64,000 bases of DNA. Origin: Pelomonas sp. V22 (GTDB lineage: Bacteria > Pseudomonadota > Gammaproteobacteria > Burkholderiales > Burkholderiaceae_C). Within the stretch, counting starts at the first letter, position 1; every line of letters begins with the position of its first letter. The stretch is from contig NZ_JAGIXS010000002.1 of assembly GCF_030014915.1 (NCBI RefSeq), forward strand, positions 248,001-312,000, written 5' to 3'. Shown here one piece after another: positions 41,225 to 49,860 of the stretch. The notes under the pieces were generated by a model. It worked only from the letters and a program-made list of their open reading frames with translations. It made no database searches and had not been told where the DNA came from. The position numbers and the translations under genes are program-made.

Positions 41225-42990
41225 GGCCGGCCCTGGCCCAGCCAGATCTCGTTGTGGGCCGCGCCGGCCGGCATCATCGGGAAGCAGTTCTCCTCGGCCG
41301 ACACGGCGACGTCGAGAAAGAACGGGCCCTGTGAGGCCAGACATTCGGCGAGCGCTTCGCCCAGCTCGTCACGCCGCTCGACCCTTCGCGCCGCCCAGCC
41401 AAAGGCCCGCGCCAGGGCTACGAAATCGGGCAAGGCCTCGGTGTAGCTGTGGCTGTACCGGCCGCCGTGTATCAGCTGCTGCCATTGCCGCACCATGCCC
41501 ATGCGGGCGTTGTTGCACAGCACCAGCTTGACCGGCGTGCGGTGCTGCACGGCGGTCGACAGTTCCTGGATGTTCATCAGCACCGAGGCGTCGCCGCTGA
41601 CGCAGACCACCAGCGACTCCGGATTGGCGATCTGCGCGCCTATGGCAGCCGGCAGGCCATAGCCCATGGTGCCGGCGCCGCCCGAGCTGAGCCAGCGTTG
41701 CGGCCGGCGTGGCGGCAGGTACTGGGCGGCCCACATCTGGTGCTGACCCACGTCGGTGGCAACGATGGCATCGCGCCCTTTCAGCGCCGCCTGCAAGCGG
41801 CTCATCAAGGCCTGCGGCAGGATCTGCGGCCCCTCGTCCTCAAAGGCCAGGCAGCGCTCGGCACGCCAGCGCTGGATCTGCGACCACCAGGGTTGCAGGT
41901 CGGCGTGGCCGCCGCGCCAGCCACGCTCCAGCGCCTGGAGGCTGGCGCCGCAATCGCCGAGCAAGGCCACATCGGCCCGGCGGACCTTGTTGATGGAGCG
42001 GGGGTCGACGTCGAGGTGGATGACCTTGGCGCCCGGGCAGAAGGCATCGAGCCGGCCGGTCACGCGGTCATCGAAGCGGGCGCCGACGCAGACGATCAGG
42101 TCGGCGCCATGCATGGCCAGGTTGGCCTCCAGCGTGCCGTGCATGCCCAGCATGCCGAGGAACTGCGGGTCTTCGGCATCGAAGGCGCCGAGACCCAGCA
42201 GCGTCAGCGTGCAGGGTGCTCCAGTGGCACGCACCAATCGACTGAAGCTGGCGCAGGCCTCGGGGCCTGAGTTGATCAGGCCGCCGCCGCCGTAGAACAC
42301 CGGCCGGCGAGCCTCACGCAGCAGGACCAGCGCCTCAGCCACTGACGCCGGTGACGGCGCCTGTGGCTCGGCTCTATGCAAAGGCGCGGGCCGTTCCCAT
42401 TGGCCCAGCGGCGCGAGCTGAACGTCCTTCGGAAAGTCCAGCAGCACCGGGCCGGGCCGCCCGCCCAGCGCCAGCTCGCAAGCGGCGCGCAGTTGCGAGA
42501 CCACGGCATCGGCATCACGCAGCTGCGCGCAATGCTTGGTCACCGGCTTGGCCAGGCCCAGGGCATCGCATTCCTGGAAGGCGTCGGTGCCGATGACCGT
42601 GGTCGCCACCTGGCCGCTGATGCACAGCAGCGGGATGGAGTCGCAACGCGCGTCGAGCAGCCCGGTCACGGTGTTGCTCATGCCCGGGCCCGAGGTGACG
42701 AAGACCACGCCCAGCTTGCCCGTGCTGCGCGCATAGCCCTCGGCCGCATGGACGGCCGCCTGCTCATGCCGCACCAGCACATGGCGCAGCCGTGGCTCGG
42801 CATGCAGAGCGTCGTATAGCGGCAGCACGGCGCCGCCTGGATAGCCGAACACGGTGTCTATGCCCAGGGCCAGCAGGCCGGCCACCAGGGCTTCGGCGCC
42901 ATTGCGAGGGTCGGTTGCGCGGGGAAACGGGCGGTGGGCCGATGAGGCGTCGGCCAGGGCCGGCATGGGCGGGGTCAGGAGCTCTTGCAT
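41203..42990 (-). CDS. acetolactate synthase large-subunit-like TPP enzyme
   Basis: A 595-residue thiamine-diphosphate enzyme of the acetohydroxyacid synthase family, which condenses pyruvate in branched-chain amino-acid synthesis. Family marks are [30 protein letters not shown] (catalytic Glu), [15 protein letters not shown] and the TPP motif GDASVLMN with CNN. No ilvH/ilvN small subunit or other ilv gene lies nearby, so it is probably a second, unlinked copy or a catabolic-type enzyme. It is divergent from an Lrp-type regulator with a palindrome between them, which suggests direct control. Confidence 0.85.
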   Translation of the reverse strand: MQELLTPPMPALADASSAHRPFPRATDPRNGAEALVAGLLALGIDTVFGYPGGAVLPLYDALHAEPRLRHVLVRHEQAAVHAAEGYARSTGKLGVVFVTSGPGMSNTVTGLLDARCDSIPLLCISGQVATTVIGTDAFQECDALGLAKPVTKHCAQLRDADAVVSQLRAACELALGGRPGPVLLDFPKDVQLAPLGQWERPAPLHRAEPQAPSPASVAEALVLLREARRPVFYGGGGLINSGPEACASFSRLVRATGAPCTLTLLGLGAFDAEDPQFLGMLGMHGTLEANLAMHGADLIVCVGARFDDRVTGRLDAFCPGAKVIHLDVDPRSINKVRRADVALLGDCGASLQALERGWRGGHADLQPWWSQIQRWRAERCLAFEDEGPQILPQALMSRLQAALKGRDAIVATDVGQHQMWAAQYLPPRRPQRWLSSGGAGTMGYGLPAAIGAQIANPESLVVCVSGDASVLMNIQELSTAVQHRTPVKLVLCNNARMGMVRQWQQLIHGGRYSHSYTEALPDFVALARAFGWAARRVERRDELGEALAECLASQGPFFLDVAVSAEENCFPMMPAGAAHNEIWLGQGRPYREAGG

Positions 42991-43055
42991 GTCCGCTACT
43001 CTGCCCGCGAAGCCTCGGAAAAGGCTGCTGAATTTGCCGCCACTTCTTCAGTGCA

Positions 43056-43070
43056 CGGAAAAATTTTCCG
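43056..43070. promoter_or_regulatory. palindromic operator, probable Lrp-family site
   Basis: Perfect palindrome CGGAAAA-A-TTTTCCG, 20 nt before the Lrp-type gene and 65 nt before the divergent synthase gene. AT-centred palindromes like this are typical Lrp/AsnC boxes. It could serve autoregulation and control of the synthase. Confidence 0.6.
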
Positions 43071-43090
43071 CACTCATAGAATCCCCCAGC

Positions 43091-43552
43091 ATGAAACTGG
43101 ACAAATTCGACCTGGACATCCTGAATGCCCTGCAGCAGGACGCCCGCATCAGCCTCAACGAGCTCTCGGGCAAGGTCGGGCTGACCAGCTCCCCCTGCTG
43201 GACCCGCATCAAGCGGATGGAGGAAGCCGGCGTGATCGAGGGCTATTCGGTGCGGGTGAACCCGGCGGCGGTGGGCCTGGCCGACACGGTGATCGTGCAG
43301 GTCACGCTGGACAGCCACTCGGACGAAGCCCTGTTCGAGTTCGGCCGCGCGCTGGAGCAGATCCCCGAGGTGATGGAGGCCTTCCTGGTCTCGGGCGACT
43401 ACGACTACTACGTGCGCATTGCCGTGGCCGACACGCGCGACTACGAGCGCCTGCTGCGCGAGCGGCTCTACAAGATCCCCGGCATCCGCCACAGCAAGAG
43501 CAGCTTCGTGCTGCGTGCGCTGAAGCAGAGCCAGTTGCCGCTGCGGCGCTGA
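43091..43552 (+). CDS. Lrp/AsnC family transcriptional regulator
   Basis: A 153-residue feast-famine regulator: N-terminal helix-turn-helix (LDILNALQQDARISLNELSG, then SSPCWTRIKRMEEAGVI) and a C-terminal RAM ligand-binding domain (VIVQVTLDSHSDEALFEF, then VSGDYDYYVRIAVADTRDYE). It probably senses an amino acid and controls itself and the divergent acetolactate-synthase-like gene through the palindrome at 43056-43070. The ATG at 43091 gives the standard length. Confidence 0.92.
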   Translation: MKLDKFDLDILNALQQDARISLNELSGKVGLTSSPCWTRIKRMEEAGVIEGYSVRVNPAAVGLADTVIVQVTLDSHSDEALFEFGRALEQIPEVMEAFLVSGDYDYYVRIAVADTRDYERLLRERLYKIPGIRHSKSSFVLRALKQSQLPLRR

Positions 43553-43556
43553 AGGC

Positions 43557-43841
43557 TCAGTTCAGCGGGGTTCCTGTCGCTTTGGTCGCTTTGGCCGCCT
43601 TGGACTTGACCTGGTGATGGGCCTTGACGGCGGGCTTCTTGCCGCCCTTCTTCCCCGCCTTCTTCGCCGGCTTCTTGGTGGGCTTGCCGGCCTTCTTCAC
43701 CGGCTTCTTGTGGGCCTTCTTGAGCGGCTGCGTGGGTGCTGATGGAGCAGCCGGCGCGCCCTGTGCCTGCACGGCCGTGACGTTGAACCCCAGCAGCAGG
43801 GCCGCTGCCAACGTCCACACCTTGATTTGCTTCTTGTCCAT
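43557..43841 (-). CDS. small exported Lys/Ala/Pro-rich basic protein
   Basis: A 94-residue protein with a signal peptide (about 1-27, ending VTAVQAQ), a Pro/Ala linker, and a strongly basic repeat-like body of KKP, KKA, PAKKAGKK and GGKK units (43-78). The low-complexity body recalls histone H1-like PAKKA proteins, but the signal peptide suggests export. No family assigned. It lies 32 nt downstream of the 2OG-Fe(II) oxygenase gene on the same strand, and 4 nt from the end of the convergent Lrp gene. Confidence 0.65.
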   Translation of the reverse strand: MDKKQIKVWTLAAALLLGFNVTAVQAQGAPAAPSAPTQPLKKAHKKPVKKAGKPTKKPAKKAGKKGGKKPAVKAHHQVKSKAAKATKATGTPLN

Positions 43842-43873
43842 GGCGAACTCCTGTCTGAATCTCTGAATAGGGC

Positions 43874-44725
43874 CTACTCGAACACGCCTTCGCGCATCCA
43901 CTTGGTCGCCACCCACTTCTCGCCGGCAATGACAGGCGAACCGCCGTGCAGGGTGCGCGTGCTGGCATGCGGGCGGTCGTAGCTGAAGAACACGGCATTG
44001 CCCTTGACCGGCAGCACCTCGAGGCCGATGTCGGGGAACACGGTCGAGCCGCCCTGCTCCGGCGTGTTCAGGTACATCACGATGGTGCCCACCCGCTGGC
44101 CGCCGCGCTTGAGGATGGTCGAGGTGCTGGAATGCTGGGGATCGAAATAATCGTAGTGCGGCAGGTACTCGGCACCCGGTCGGTAGCGCAGCACCTGCAG
44201 GCCTTCGCCGTTCTCCAGCGGCCAGCGCAAGAGCTTGGCCAGGCGGGCCTCGATGCGCTTGCACAGCTCGGTCTCGCCGCGGTCGAAGAACATGCCGTCG
44301 CTGGTGCGGGCGGCGTTCACCTCGCTGCCGTCCTGCGTCAGGGTGACCGTCTCGGAGCGCGCCAGGCGGCTCTCGGACTGCGCCACCATGGCATCGCATT
44401 CATCGTCGGACAGCAGGCCGCCGAACACCACGACGCGCGGATGCTTCATGCTGATCAGCACCTCGACCTCGCGGTCGCCCGCCCAGAGCTTGCTCGGCAT
44501 GCCGGCGAGGTCGGGCTCGGGCACCGGTACGCCGCGCGGCAGCTTGGGGTCCTCGGCCACCAGCCCGAGCGAGCGCTTCAGCGTCTCTTCGAGCGCGCGG
44601 ATGCTGACCGGGTCTTCCCAGCCGCTGCTGCGCATGGCGGCCAGGGTCTGTTCGGGGCTCACGCCGGCCTCGGCCTGTTCCAGGATCCAGCGGCGCAGTT
44701 CGGGGGTGATGGCTTGGATGCTCAT
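43874..44725 (-). CDS. 2OG-Fe(II) oxygenase, prolyl 4-hydroxylase alpha-subunit type
   Basis: A 283-residue protein with an N-terminal helical region (about 1-85) and a C-terminal P4Hc domain. The iron ligands H190-x-D192 (LPHYDYF) and H260 (TLHGGSPV) and the 2-oxoglutarate-binding K270 (GEKWVATKW) are all present, so it should be an active dioxygenase. There is no signal peptide, so it is cytoplasmic. Bacterial relatives hydroxylate prolines in target proteins. The Lys/Pro-rich protein just downstream is a possible substrate, which is inference from adjacency. Confidence 0.85.
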   Translation of the reverse strand: MSIQAITPELRRWILEQAEAGVSPEQTLAAMRSSGWEDPVSIRALEETLKRSLGLVAEDPKLPRGVPVPEPDLAGMPSKLWAGDREVEVLISMKHPRVVVFGGLLSDDECDAMVAQSESRLARSETVTLTQDGSEVNAARTSDGMFFDRGETELCKRIEARLAKLLRWPLENGEGLQVLRYRPGAEYLPHYDYFDPQHSSTSTILKRGGQRVGTIVMYLNTPEQGGSTVFPDIGLEVLPVKGNAVFFSYDRPHASTRTLHGGSPVIAGEKWVATKWMREGVFE

Positions 44726-44759
44726 GATGGGGGCAAATTCTGCCTCGAACCGCAGCGCC

Positions 44760-45554
44760 TCAAGCCGCAGTCAGATCAACCCGGCGACGGAACAGCAGGC
44801 GCTCCGGAGTGGACGCCTTGGCATCGAGCTGGTAGCCCTCGGCGGCAAAGTCCTTGAGCCCCTCGGGCCGATCAACGCGCTGCTCGATCGCATAGCGTGC
44901 CATCAGGCCACGCGCCCGCTTGGCGAAGAAGCTGATGACCTTGTAGCGGTCGCCCTTCCAGTCCTCGAACTGGCAGTCGATCACGCGGGGCTTCAGCGCC
45001 TTGCGGTCGGCTGCCCTGAAGTACTCCTGCGAGGCCAGGTTCACCATCACCGGCACGGCCTGCGCGGCGGCGCGCTTGTTCAGATGCTCGGCCAGGCGAT
45101 CCCCCCAGTAGGCGTAGAGGCTGTTCCCGTGCGGATTGACCAGGGAGCGCCCCATTTCCAGCCGGTAAGGCTGCATCAGGTCCAAGGGCCGCAGCACGCC
45201 ATAGAGGCCCGACAGGATGGCCAGGTGCTGCTGCGCCCATTGCAGCTGCTCGACGCTGAGCTTGGGGGCCTGCAGGCCTTCGTAGACGTCGCCATTGAAG
45301 GCCAGCACGGCGGGCTTGCTGTTGCTGGCGGTGAAACGCGGGCGCCAGGCCTTGTAGCGTTTCACGTTCAGATCGGCGAGCGCTTCGGACAGCTCCATCA
45401 TCTCGGCCACCTGGGCACTGCTCAGCTCGCGCAGCAGTGCTATCAGCTCCTGCGACTGCGGCACGAACTGCGGGCGCGTGGCCAGTGCAGCGAGCTCGGG
45501 GGCAACGGGTGTTTCATAGTCGAGCGACTTGGCGGGCGAGAGCAGGTAGAGCAT
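44760..45554 (-). CDS. yaaA: peroxide stress protein YaaA (DUF328)
   Basis: A 264-residue protein of the YaaA family, which lowers free iron during hydrogen peroxide stress and binds DNA in E. coli. Typical features are the MLYLLSPAKSLDYE start, the FNGDVYEGLQA segment, LSGLYGVLRPLDLMQPYRLEMG and NLASQEYF. Length matches E. coli YaaA (258). The ATG at 45554 is chosen by homology; a frame to 45638 lacks the family start. It lies downstream of tolC on the same strand, after a hairpin. Confidence 0.95.
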   Translation of the reverse strand: MLYLLSPAKSLDYETPVAPELAALATRPQFVPQSQELIALLRELSSAQVAEMMELSEALADLNVKRYKAWRPRFTASNSKPAVLAFNGDVYEGLQAPKLSVEQLQWAQQHLAILSGLYGVLRPLDLMQPYRLEMGRSLVNPHGNSLYAYWGDRLAEHLNKRAAAQAVPVMVNLASQEYFRAADRKALKPRVIDCQFEDWKGDRYKVISFFAKRARGLMARYAIEQRVDRPEGLKDFAAEGYQLDAKASTPERLLFRRRVDLTAA

Positions 45555-45600
45555 GGGCGGGATTGTCTCTTGGCGTGCAAGGAGGAGCGCGCAAGTAGAA

Positions 45601-45630
45601 ACGCCGACCACCCTTGCAGGCGGCCGGCGT
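45601..45630 (-). terminator. hairpin terminator after tolC
   Basis: Stem ACGCCGACC (45601-45609) with GGCCGGCGT (45622-45630), 8 of 9 pairs, followed on the minus strand by TTCTACTT. It lies 20 nt beyond the tolC-like stop codon. Confidence 0.5.
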
Positions 45631-45650
45631 CGCGACATGGGCTACGGCGA

Positions 45651-47009
45651 TTACTTCGTCAGCAGCTGGTTGATCGCCGAGATGTCTTCGGGACGCAGTT
45701 GGCCAGCAGCCTGACGCAGCTTGAGGCCGGTCACCAGCACGTCGTAGCGGGCCTTGGCCAGGTCGCTTTGCGTGGTGTACAGCAGGGTCTGGGCATTCAG
45801 CACGTCGAGGTTGACGCGCACGCCGACACGGTAGCCGACCTGGGTCGATTCAAGGGCCAGCTTGCTGGACGACTCGGCCGCTTCCAGCGCCTTGACCTGG
45901 GCCGTCAGCGACTGCACGCCGAGGAAGCCGCGACGTGTGCTCTCGTTCACCAGGCGACGCACGTACTCGAGGTCGTTGCGCGACTTCTCTTCCAGCTTCA
46001 GCGCTTCCAGCACGCGGTTCTGGCTGGCACCGCCGGTGTAAAGCGGGTAGTTGATGCTGACGCCGATGCTGGCGCTCTTGGAGGTGCCAGAACCGGCGGC
46101 CGCAGCGGCCGCGCCGCTCAGGCTGGTATGCAGGTTGGACAGGCCGACCGAGCCGCTCATGTCGACGGTCACGCCGTCGGCGGCGCGGGCCTTCTTGGTT
46201 TCCAGCTGGGCCACTTCCAGACCCAGGCGGGCCTTGCGCACGCTGGGGTTCTGCTCGTCGGCCTGGGCAACCCAGGGGTCCAGCGTCAGCGGCAGCACAG
46301 CCGGCAAGGCCACCGGCTGCACCAGGGGCTTGGGCTCGACATTGGCACGGCCGACGATCTGCTCCAGCGCAACGCGGCGCACGCGCAGGTCGTTCTCGGC
46401 AGCGATTTCCTGGGCCAGCGAGCGATCGTAACGGGCCTGCGCTTCGCGGGTGTCGGTGATGGTGGAGGTGCCGACCTCGAAGTTGCGCTTGGCCGAGGCC
46501 AGCTGTTCGGCGATGGCAGTCTTGTTCGCACGGGTGCTGCCCAGCACGTCCTGTGCGGCCAGCACGTCGAAATAGGCCTGAGCCACGCGCACGATCAGGT
46601 CCTGCTCGGCGGTTTCCAGATCAGCCTTGGCAACGCTCAGGCTGCGCAGCGACTGTTCGATGGTGATCGCATTGCCGCGGTTGTAGAGCGAGTAGCTGGC
46701 CTTGACGCCGGCTGTGGTGGTCGTGGTGTTCAGGGAGGAGCCGGAGGGCGACTCGCTGCGCGCCAGCGTCGTACCGGCACCGAGGCCCACCGTGGGCTTG
46801 GCCAGCGCACCGACCTGGGCCGCGCGGTACTCGGCCGACTCGGCTGCTGCGCGGGCAGAAAGGAAGCTCGCGTCATAGGCGCGGGCCGCATCGTAGAGGT
46901 CCTGCAGGCTCTGTGCCTGGGCGCCAGCGCTGGCAAAGACGCCCACGGCGATTGCGGCCGCCAGGCGGCTGAAGCGTTGACGCAGGACGGGAGCGCGGTG
47001 GTCAGACAT
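45651..47009 (-). CDS. tolC: TolC family outer-membrane efflux/secretion channel
   Basis: Outer-membrane trimeric channel protein of 452 residues. A signal peptide (ending ASAGAQAQ) precedes two repeated outer-membrane efflux domains rich in long helices, with SLQDLYDAARAYDASFLSARA at the start and NYPLYTGGASQNRVLEALKLEEKS and VGYRVGVRVNLDVLNAQTLLY in the second half. The last motif is typical of the TolC branch. No adaptor or pump gene lies beside it. The rhodanese and Pcm-like genes are upstream on the same strand, an arrangement common in betaproteobacteria. Confidence 0.92.
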   Translation of the reverse strand: MSDHRAPVLRQRFSRLAAAIAVGVFASAGAQAQSLQDLYDAARAYDASFLSARAAAESAEYRAAQVGALAKPTVGLGAGTTLARSESPSGSSLNTTTTTAGVKASYSLYNRGNAITIEQSLRSLSVAKADLETAEQDLIVRVAQAYFDVLAAQDVLGSTRANKTAIAEQLASAKRNFEVGTSTITDTREAQARYDRSLAQEIAAENDLRVRRVALEQIVGRANVEPKPLVQPVALPAVLPLTLDPWVAQADEQNPSVRKARLGLEVAQLETKKARAADGVTVDMSGSVGLSNLHTSLSGAAAAAAGSGTSKSASIGVSINYPLYTGGASQNRVLEALKLEEKSRNDLEYVRRLVNESTRRGFLGVQSLTAQVKALEAAESSSKLALESTQVGYRVGVRVNLDVLNAQTLLYTTQSDLAKARYDVLVTGLKLRQAAGQLRPEDISAINQLLTK

Positions 47010-47075
47010 GGGTTTCCTTTTCGCGACGGTGACGCGGGTCATGGTTCCGGATGTACAGCGGTGAATCGACTCAGC

Positions 47076-47417
47076 TCAGTATCGGGGCACGGCAGGATCA
47101 ACCGCCAGCGACCAGGCTTCGATGCCGCCGGCGAGGTTATAGACGGACTGCAGGCCCTGGCGCCGCAAAAATGCGACGACCTGCAAACTTCTGACGCCGT
47201 GGTGGCAATAACAAACGACAGGATGCAGGGGGGCCAGCTCGCCGAAGCGCTCCGGCACCTCGCCCATGGGCATGTGCAGGCTCTCCTGCTCGGGCGCATC
47301 GATGCGGCAATGCTCGCGCTCCCAGGCTTCGCGCACGTCGAGCAGCAGCGGCACCGGGCCGGCGCCGCCCTGCAGCAGCGCGTGCAGGTCCGGTGCCAAG
47401 AGTTGCAGCTCGCTCAT
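47076..47417 (-). CDS. rhodanese-like sulfurtransferase domain protein
   Basis: A single-domain rhodanese of 113 residues: LLLDVREAWEREHCRI (CH2A-like motif), then the active-site loop CYCHHGVRSLQVVAFLRRQG, whose Cys carries the persulfide, and YNLAGGIEAWSL at the end. It probably transfers sulfur in the cytoplasm. It lies 10 nt after the Pcm-like gene and 66 nt before tolC, in one likely transcript. Confidence 0.9.
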   Translation of the reverse strand: MSELQLLAPDLHALLQGGAGPVPLLLDVREAWEREHCRIDAPEQESLHMPMGEVPERFGELAPLHPVVCYCHHGVRSLQVVAFLRRQGLQSVYNLAGGIEAWSLAVDPAVPRY

Positions 47418-47427
47418 TCGTTGGAGA

Positions 47428-48081
47428 TCAGAACTGGAAAGCAGGCTTGTCAGCGAAACCCGCCAGGCGCGGCGCGACGGTGTCGAACAGCTCGCGACGG
47501 CTGCATTCGCCGCTGGCCTGGCGCGTGAACAGCGTGGCCTGCATCATCGGGCCCGAGCCCACGATGGCCAACAGGCGGCCGCCGGTCTTGAGCTGGTCCA
47601 GCAGGGCTTGCGGCACTTCGGCCACCGAGCCGCTCAGCAGGATGGCGTCGAACGGTGCCTCGCCGGCCAGGCCTTGAGCACCGGAGGCCTCACGCACGGT
47701 GGCGTTGGACAGTCCGGCGCGCTTGAGTTTTTGCGAGGCCTGGGCCGCGAGGGTCGGGTCTTGCTCCAGCGTGACCAGGCTCTTGGCCTGGTGGGCGATC
47801 AGCGCACTCAGATAGCCGGCGCCGGTGCCGATCTCGAGCACCTTGTCCTGGCGCGTGAGCTTGAGCTCCTGCAGCAGCCGGGCCTCGACCCGCGGCGCCA
47901 GCATCTGGCGGCCGCCGCCCAGTGGCAGTTCGGTGTCCATGAAAGCCAGGCCACGGTGGGCTTCGGGTACGAAGTCTTCGCGCTTGACCTGGGCCAGCAG
48001 CTGCAGCACGCCGGCGTCCAGCACGTCCCAGGGCCGGATCTGCTGCTCGATCATGTTGAAGCGTGCCTGTTCGATGTCCAT
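47428..48081 (-). CDS. Pcm-like protein-L-isoaspartate methyltransferase homologue
   Basis: A 217-residue SAM methyltransferase of the PCMT family, second in this window after pcm at 12.8-13.7 kb. It starts MDIEQARFNMIEQQIRPWDV and has LPLGGGRQMLAPRVEARLLQ and the SAM motif VLEIGTGAGYLSALIAHQA. Compared with true Pcm, the GQTIS motif reads GRQML and the AAA-x2-IP motif reads SGSVAEVP, so isoaspartate repair is uncertain. This variant is usually found beside tolC and rhodanese genes, as here. Confidence 0.85.
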   Translation of the reverse strand: MDIEQARFNMIEQQIRPWDVLDAGVLQLLAQVKREDFVPEAHRGLAFMDTELPLGGGRQMLAPRVEARLLQELKLTRQDKVLEIGTGAGYLSALIAHQAKSLVTLEQDPTLAAQASQKLKRAGLSNATVREASGAQGLAGEAPFDAILLSGSVAEVPQALLDQLKTGGRLLAIVGSGPMMQATLFTRQASGECSRRELFDTVAPRLAGFADKPAFQF

Positions 48082-48133
48082 GTCAATCAATCCTTCGAGA
48101 ACCGGGTCGTGCAAAAAAGCGGAATGGCGGATT

Positions 48134-48874
48134 CTATTTCGGCCGCCGGGCCGCTGGGGGTGTCGAAAGCCGCTGTGGTTCGGGCGCCCGCTCAGGCACC
48201 TGTTCGGCGCTCAGCAAGCCCTCCAGCATCAGGTCCAGCTGCAGGTCCAGCACCCGGCGCGGATCCATGTCCGGGTCGTGCAGCATGCAGGCGCCGAAGG
48301 AATGCTGATGCAGTGTCAGGTGCAGCATCGGCGCGATCAACACATGGACCGCATCGTCCACCTTGACGCGCCTGAACTCGCCGCTGGCCATGCCGCGCTC
48401 CAGCAGGCCGGCGAGCAGCCGATGCGTCGGGGCGATCACCTCATCCACGTAGAACTGGGCCAACTCCGGGAAGTTGCGCGCCTCCGCCATCATGATCTTG
48501 CTGATGCCGCCGGCCGGCCCGAGGCCGATGCGCTGCCACCATTCGTGCATCACCTCGCGCAGCAGCCCCGCCATCGGGCCTTGGTGCTGAGCCAGCATCA
48601 GCTCGCCATCGGCGATGTGGCTGGACAGGTTCTCGCGCACCACGGCCTTGAACAACTCCTCCTTGCTGGGGTAGTACAGGTAGAGCGTGCCCTTGGAAAC
48701 GCCGGCCCGCGCCGCCACCTCCTCAGAGCGCGTCGCCGCGAAGCCCTTCTCCACGAACAGCGCGAGCGCAGCCGCCAGCAACTCCTGCGGACGCGCCTCC
48801 TTGCGGCGCTGGCGCTGCGGCGCTGCGGCGGCACGGGTGGCGCTGGGGCTCGAATGGGGGGCGGCGGGCGGCAT
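48134..48874 (-). CDS. TetR/AcrR family transcriptional regulator
   Basis: A 246-residue repressor: a Pro/Ala/Arg-rich N-terminus (about 1-25), TetR helix-turn-helix (LLAAALALFVEKGFAATRSEEVAARAG read in pieces, then KGTLYLYYPSKEELFKAVV), and a helical ligand domain. The C-terminal tail is Pro-rich. The ATG at 48874 is chosen since the helix-turn-helix follows at normal distance. A likely operator overlaps its start region. It may control itself or the tolC-side genes; the ligand is unknown. Confidence 0.88.
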   Translation of the reverse strand: MPPAAPHSSPSATRAAAAPQRQRRKEARPQELLAAALALFVEKGFAATRSEEVAARAGVSKGTLYLYYPSKEELFKAVVRENLSSHIADGELMLAQHQGPMAGLLREVMHEWWQRIGLGPAGGISKIMMAEARNFPELAQFYVDEVIAPTHRLLAGLLERGMASGEFRRVKVDDAVHVLIAPMLHLTLHQHSFGACMLHDPDMDPRRVLDLQLDLMLEGLLSAEQVPERAPEPQRLSTPPAARRPK

Positions 48875-48885
48875 GGCTAGTAATG

Positions 48886-48899
48886 ACTGGTTGGTCAGT
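48886..48899. promoter_or_regulatory. possible TetR operator (ACTG-N6-CAGT)
   Basis: ACTGGTTGGTCAGT, an inverted repeat with 4-base half-sites, lies 11 nt upstream of the TetR start codon. Short ACTG/CAGT palindromes are common TetR-type operators. Autoregulation is inferred from position. Confidence 0.4.
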
Positions 48900-48988
48900 A
48901 ATATAAACGCCACCCCGGAGGCAATCAAGGCGGCAAGGCCTCGCAGCTATCATCGCGCCCTCTCAAAACAAGACTGCCGGAGCGCTGC

Positions 48989-49813
48989 TTGGACCTCATC
49001 CTGTTGATCAAGGCCGCCGTGATGGGCGTGGTCGAAGGCCTGACCGAATTCCTCCCGATCTCCTCGACCGGCCACCTGATACTCACCGGCTCGCTGCTCG
49101 GCCTGACGGATGCCAAGTCCAAGGTCTTCGATGTGGCGATCCAGAGTGGCGCCATCCTGGCCGTGGTCATCGTCTACTGGCAGCGGCTCAAGGGCGTGCT
49201 GCTGGGTCTCGGCTCAGACGCCAAGGCCCGCCGCTTCGTGCTGAACGTGGGCATAGGCTTTCTGCCCGCCGCCGTGATCGGCCTGCTGGCCTACAAGGCC
49301 ATCAAGGCCCATCTGTTCAATGCCCCGGTGGTGGCCAGCGCCTTCATCGTTGGCGCGCTGATCATCCTGTGGGTGGAGCGCCGCGCCCAGCCGCTGGCCC
49401 GCATCCAGGACGTGGACGACATGACGCCCCTCGACGCGCTCAAGGTCGGCCTGGTGCAGTGCCTCGGCATGATCCCCGGCACCAGCCGCTCGGGCGCCAC
49501 CATCATCGGCGGCATGCTGCTCGGCCTGTCGCGCAAGGCGGCCACTGATTTCTCGTTCTTCCTGGCCATCCCGACCCTGGTGGGCGCGGGCGTCTACAGC
49601 CTCTGGAAGGAGCGCCATGCGCTGTCCATGGCCGACGCGCCGATGTTCGGTGTGGGCTTCGTGGTCAGCTTCCTGGCCGCCTGGATCTGCGTGCGCTGGC
49701 TCTTGCGCTACATCTCCAGCCACAGCTTCGTGCCGTTCGCCTGGTATCGCATCGGCTTCGGTGTCGTGGTGCTGGCCACGGCCTGGAGCGGTGTCGTGGT
49801 GTGGGCCGACTAG
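48989..49813 (+). CDS. uppP: undecaprenyl-diphosphatase UppP (BacA)
   Basis: Membrane phosphatase that recycles undecaprenyl pyrophosphate, the peptidoglycan lipid carrier; overexpression gives bacitracin resistance. The 274-residue protein starts at a TTG and has eight hydrophobic segments with the two active-site motifs [15 protein letters not shown] (residues 16-30) and [13 protein letters not shown] (about 164-176). Length is standard. It is divergent from the TetR gene. Confidence 0.97.
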   Translation: MDLILLIKAAVMGVVEGLTEFLPISSTGHLILTGSLLGLTDAKSKVFDVAIQSGAILAVVIVYWQRLKGVLLGLGSDAKARRFVLNVGIGFLPAAVIGLLAYKAIKAHLFNAPVVASAFIVGALIILWVERRAQPLARIQDVDDMTPLDALKVGLVQCLGMIPGTSRSGATIIGGMLLGLSRKAATDFSFFLAIPTLVGAGVYSLWKERHALSMADAPMFGVGFVVSFLAAWICVRWLLRYISSHSFVPFAWYRIGFGVVVLATAWSGVVVWAD

Positions 49814-49860
49814 GCCCCTTGGCCGCGCCGGACCGCCCGACCGCATAAAATCCGCCTCCT

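Noticed and set aside
43557-44399. Longer version of the Lys-rich protein starting at 44399
   Set aside because: The extra 186 codons read out of frame across the oxygenase gene; the ATG at 43841 gives a proper signal peptide.
44235-47528. Long plus-strand open frame (1097 codons) across the oxygenase, yaaA and tolC region
   Set aside because: It crosses several well-supported minus-strand genes and their gaps and has no family motifs.
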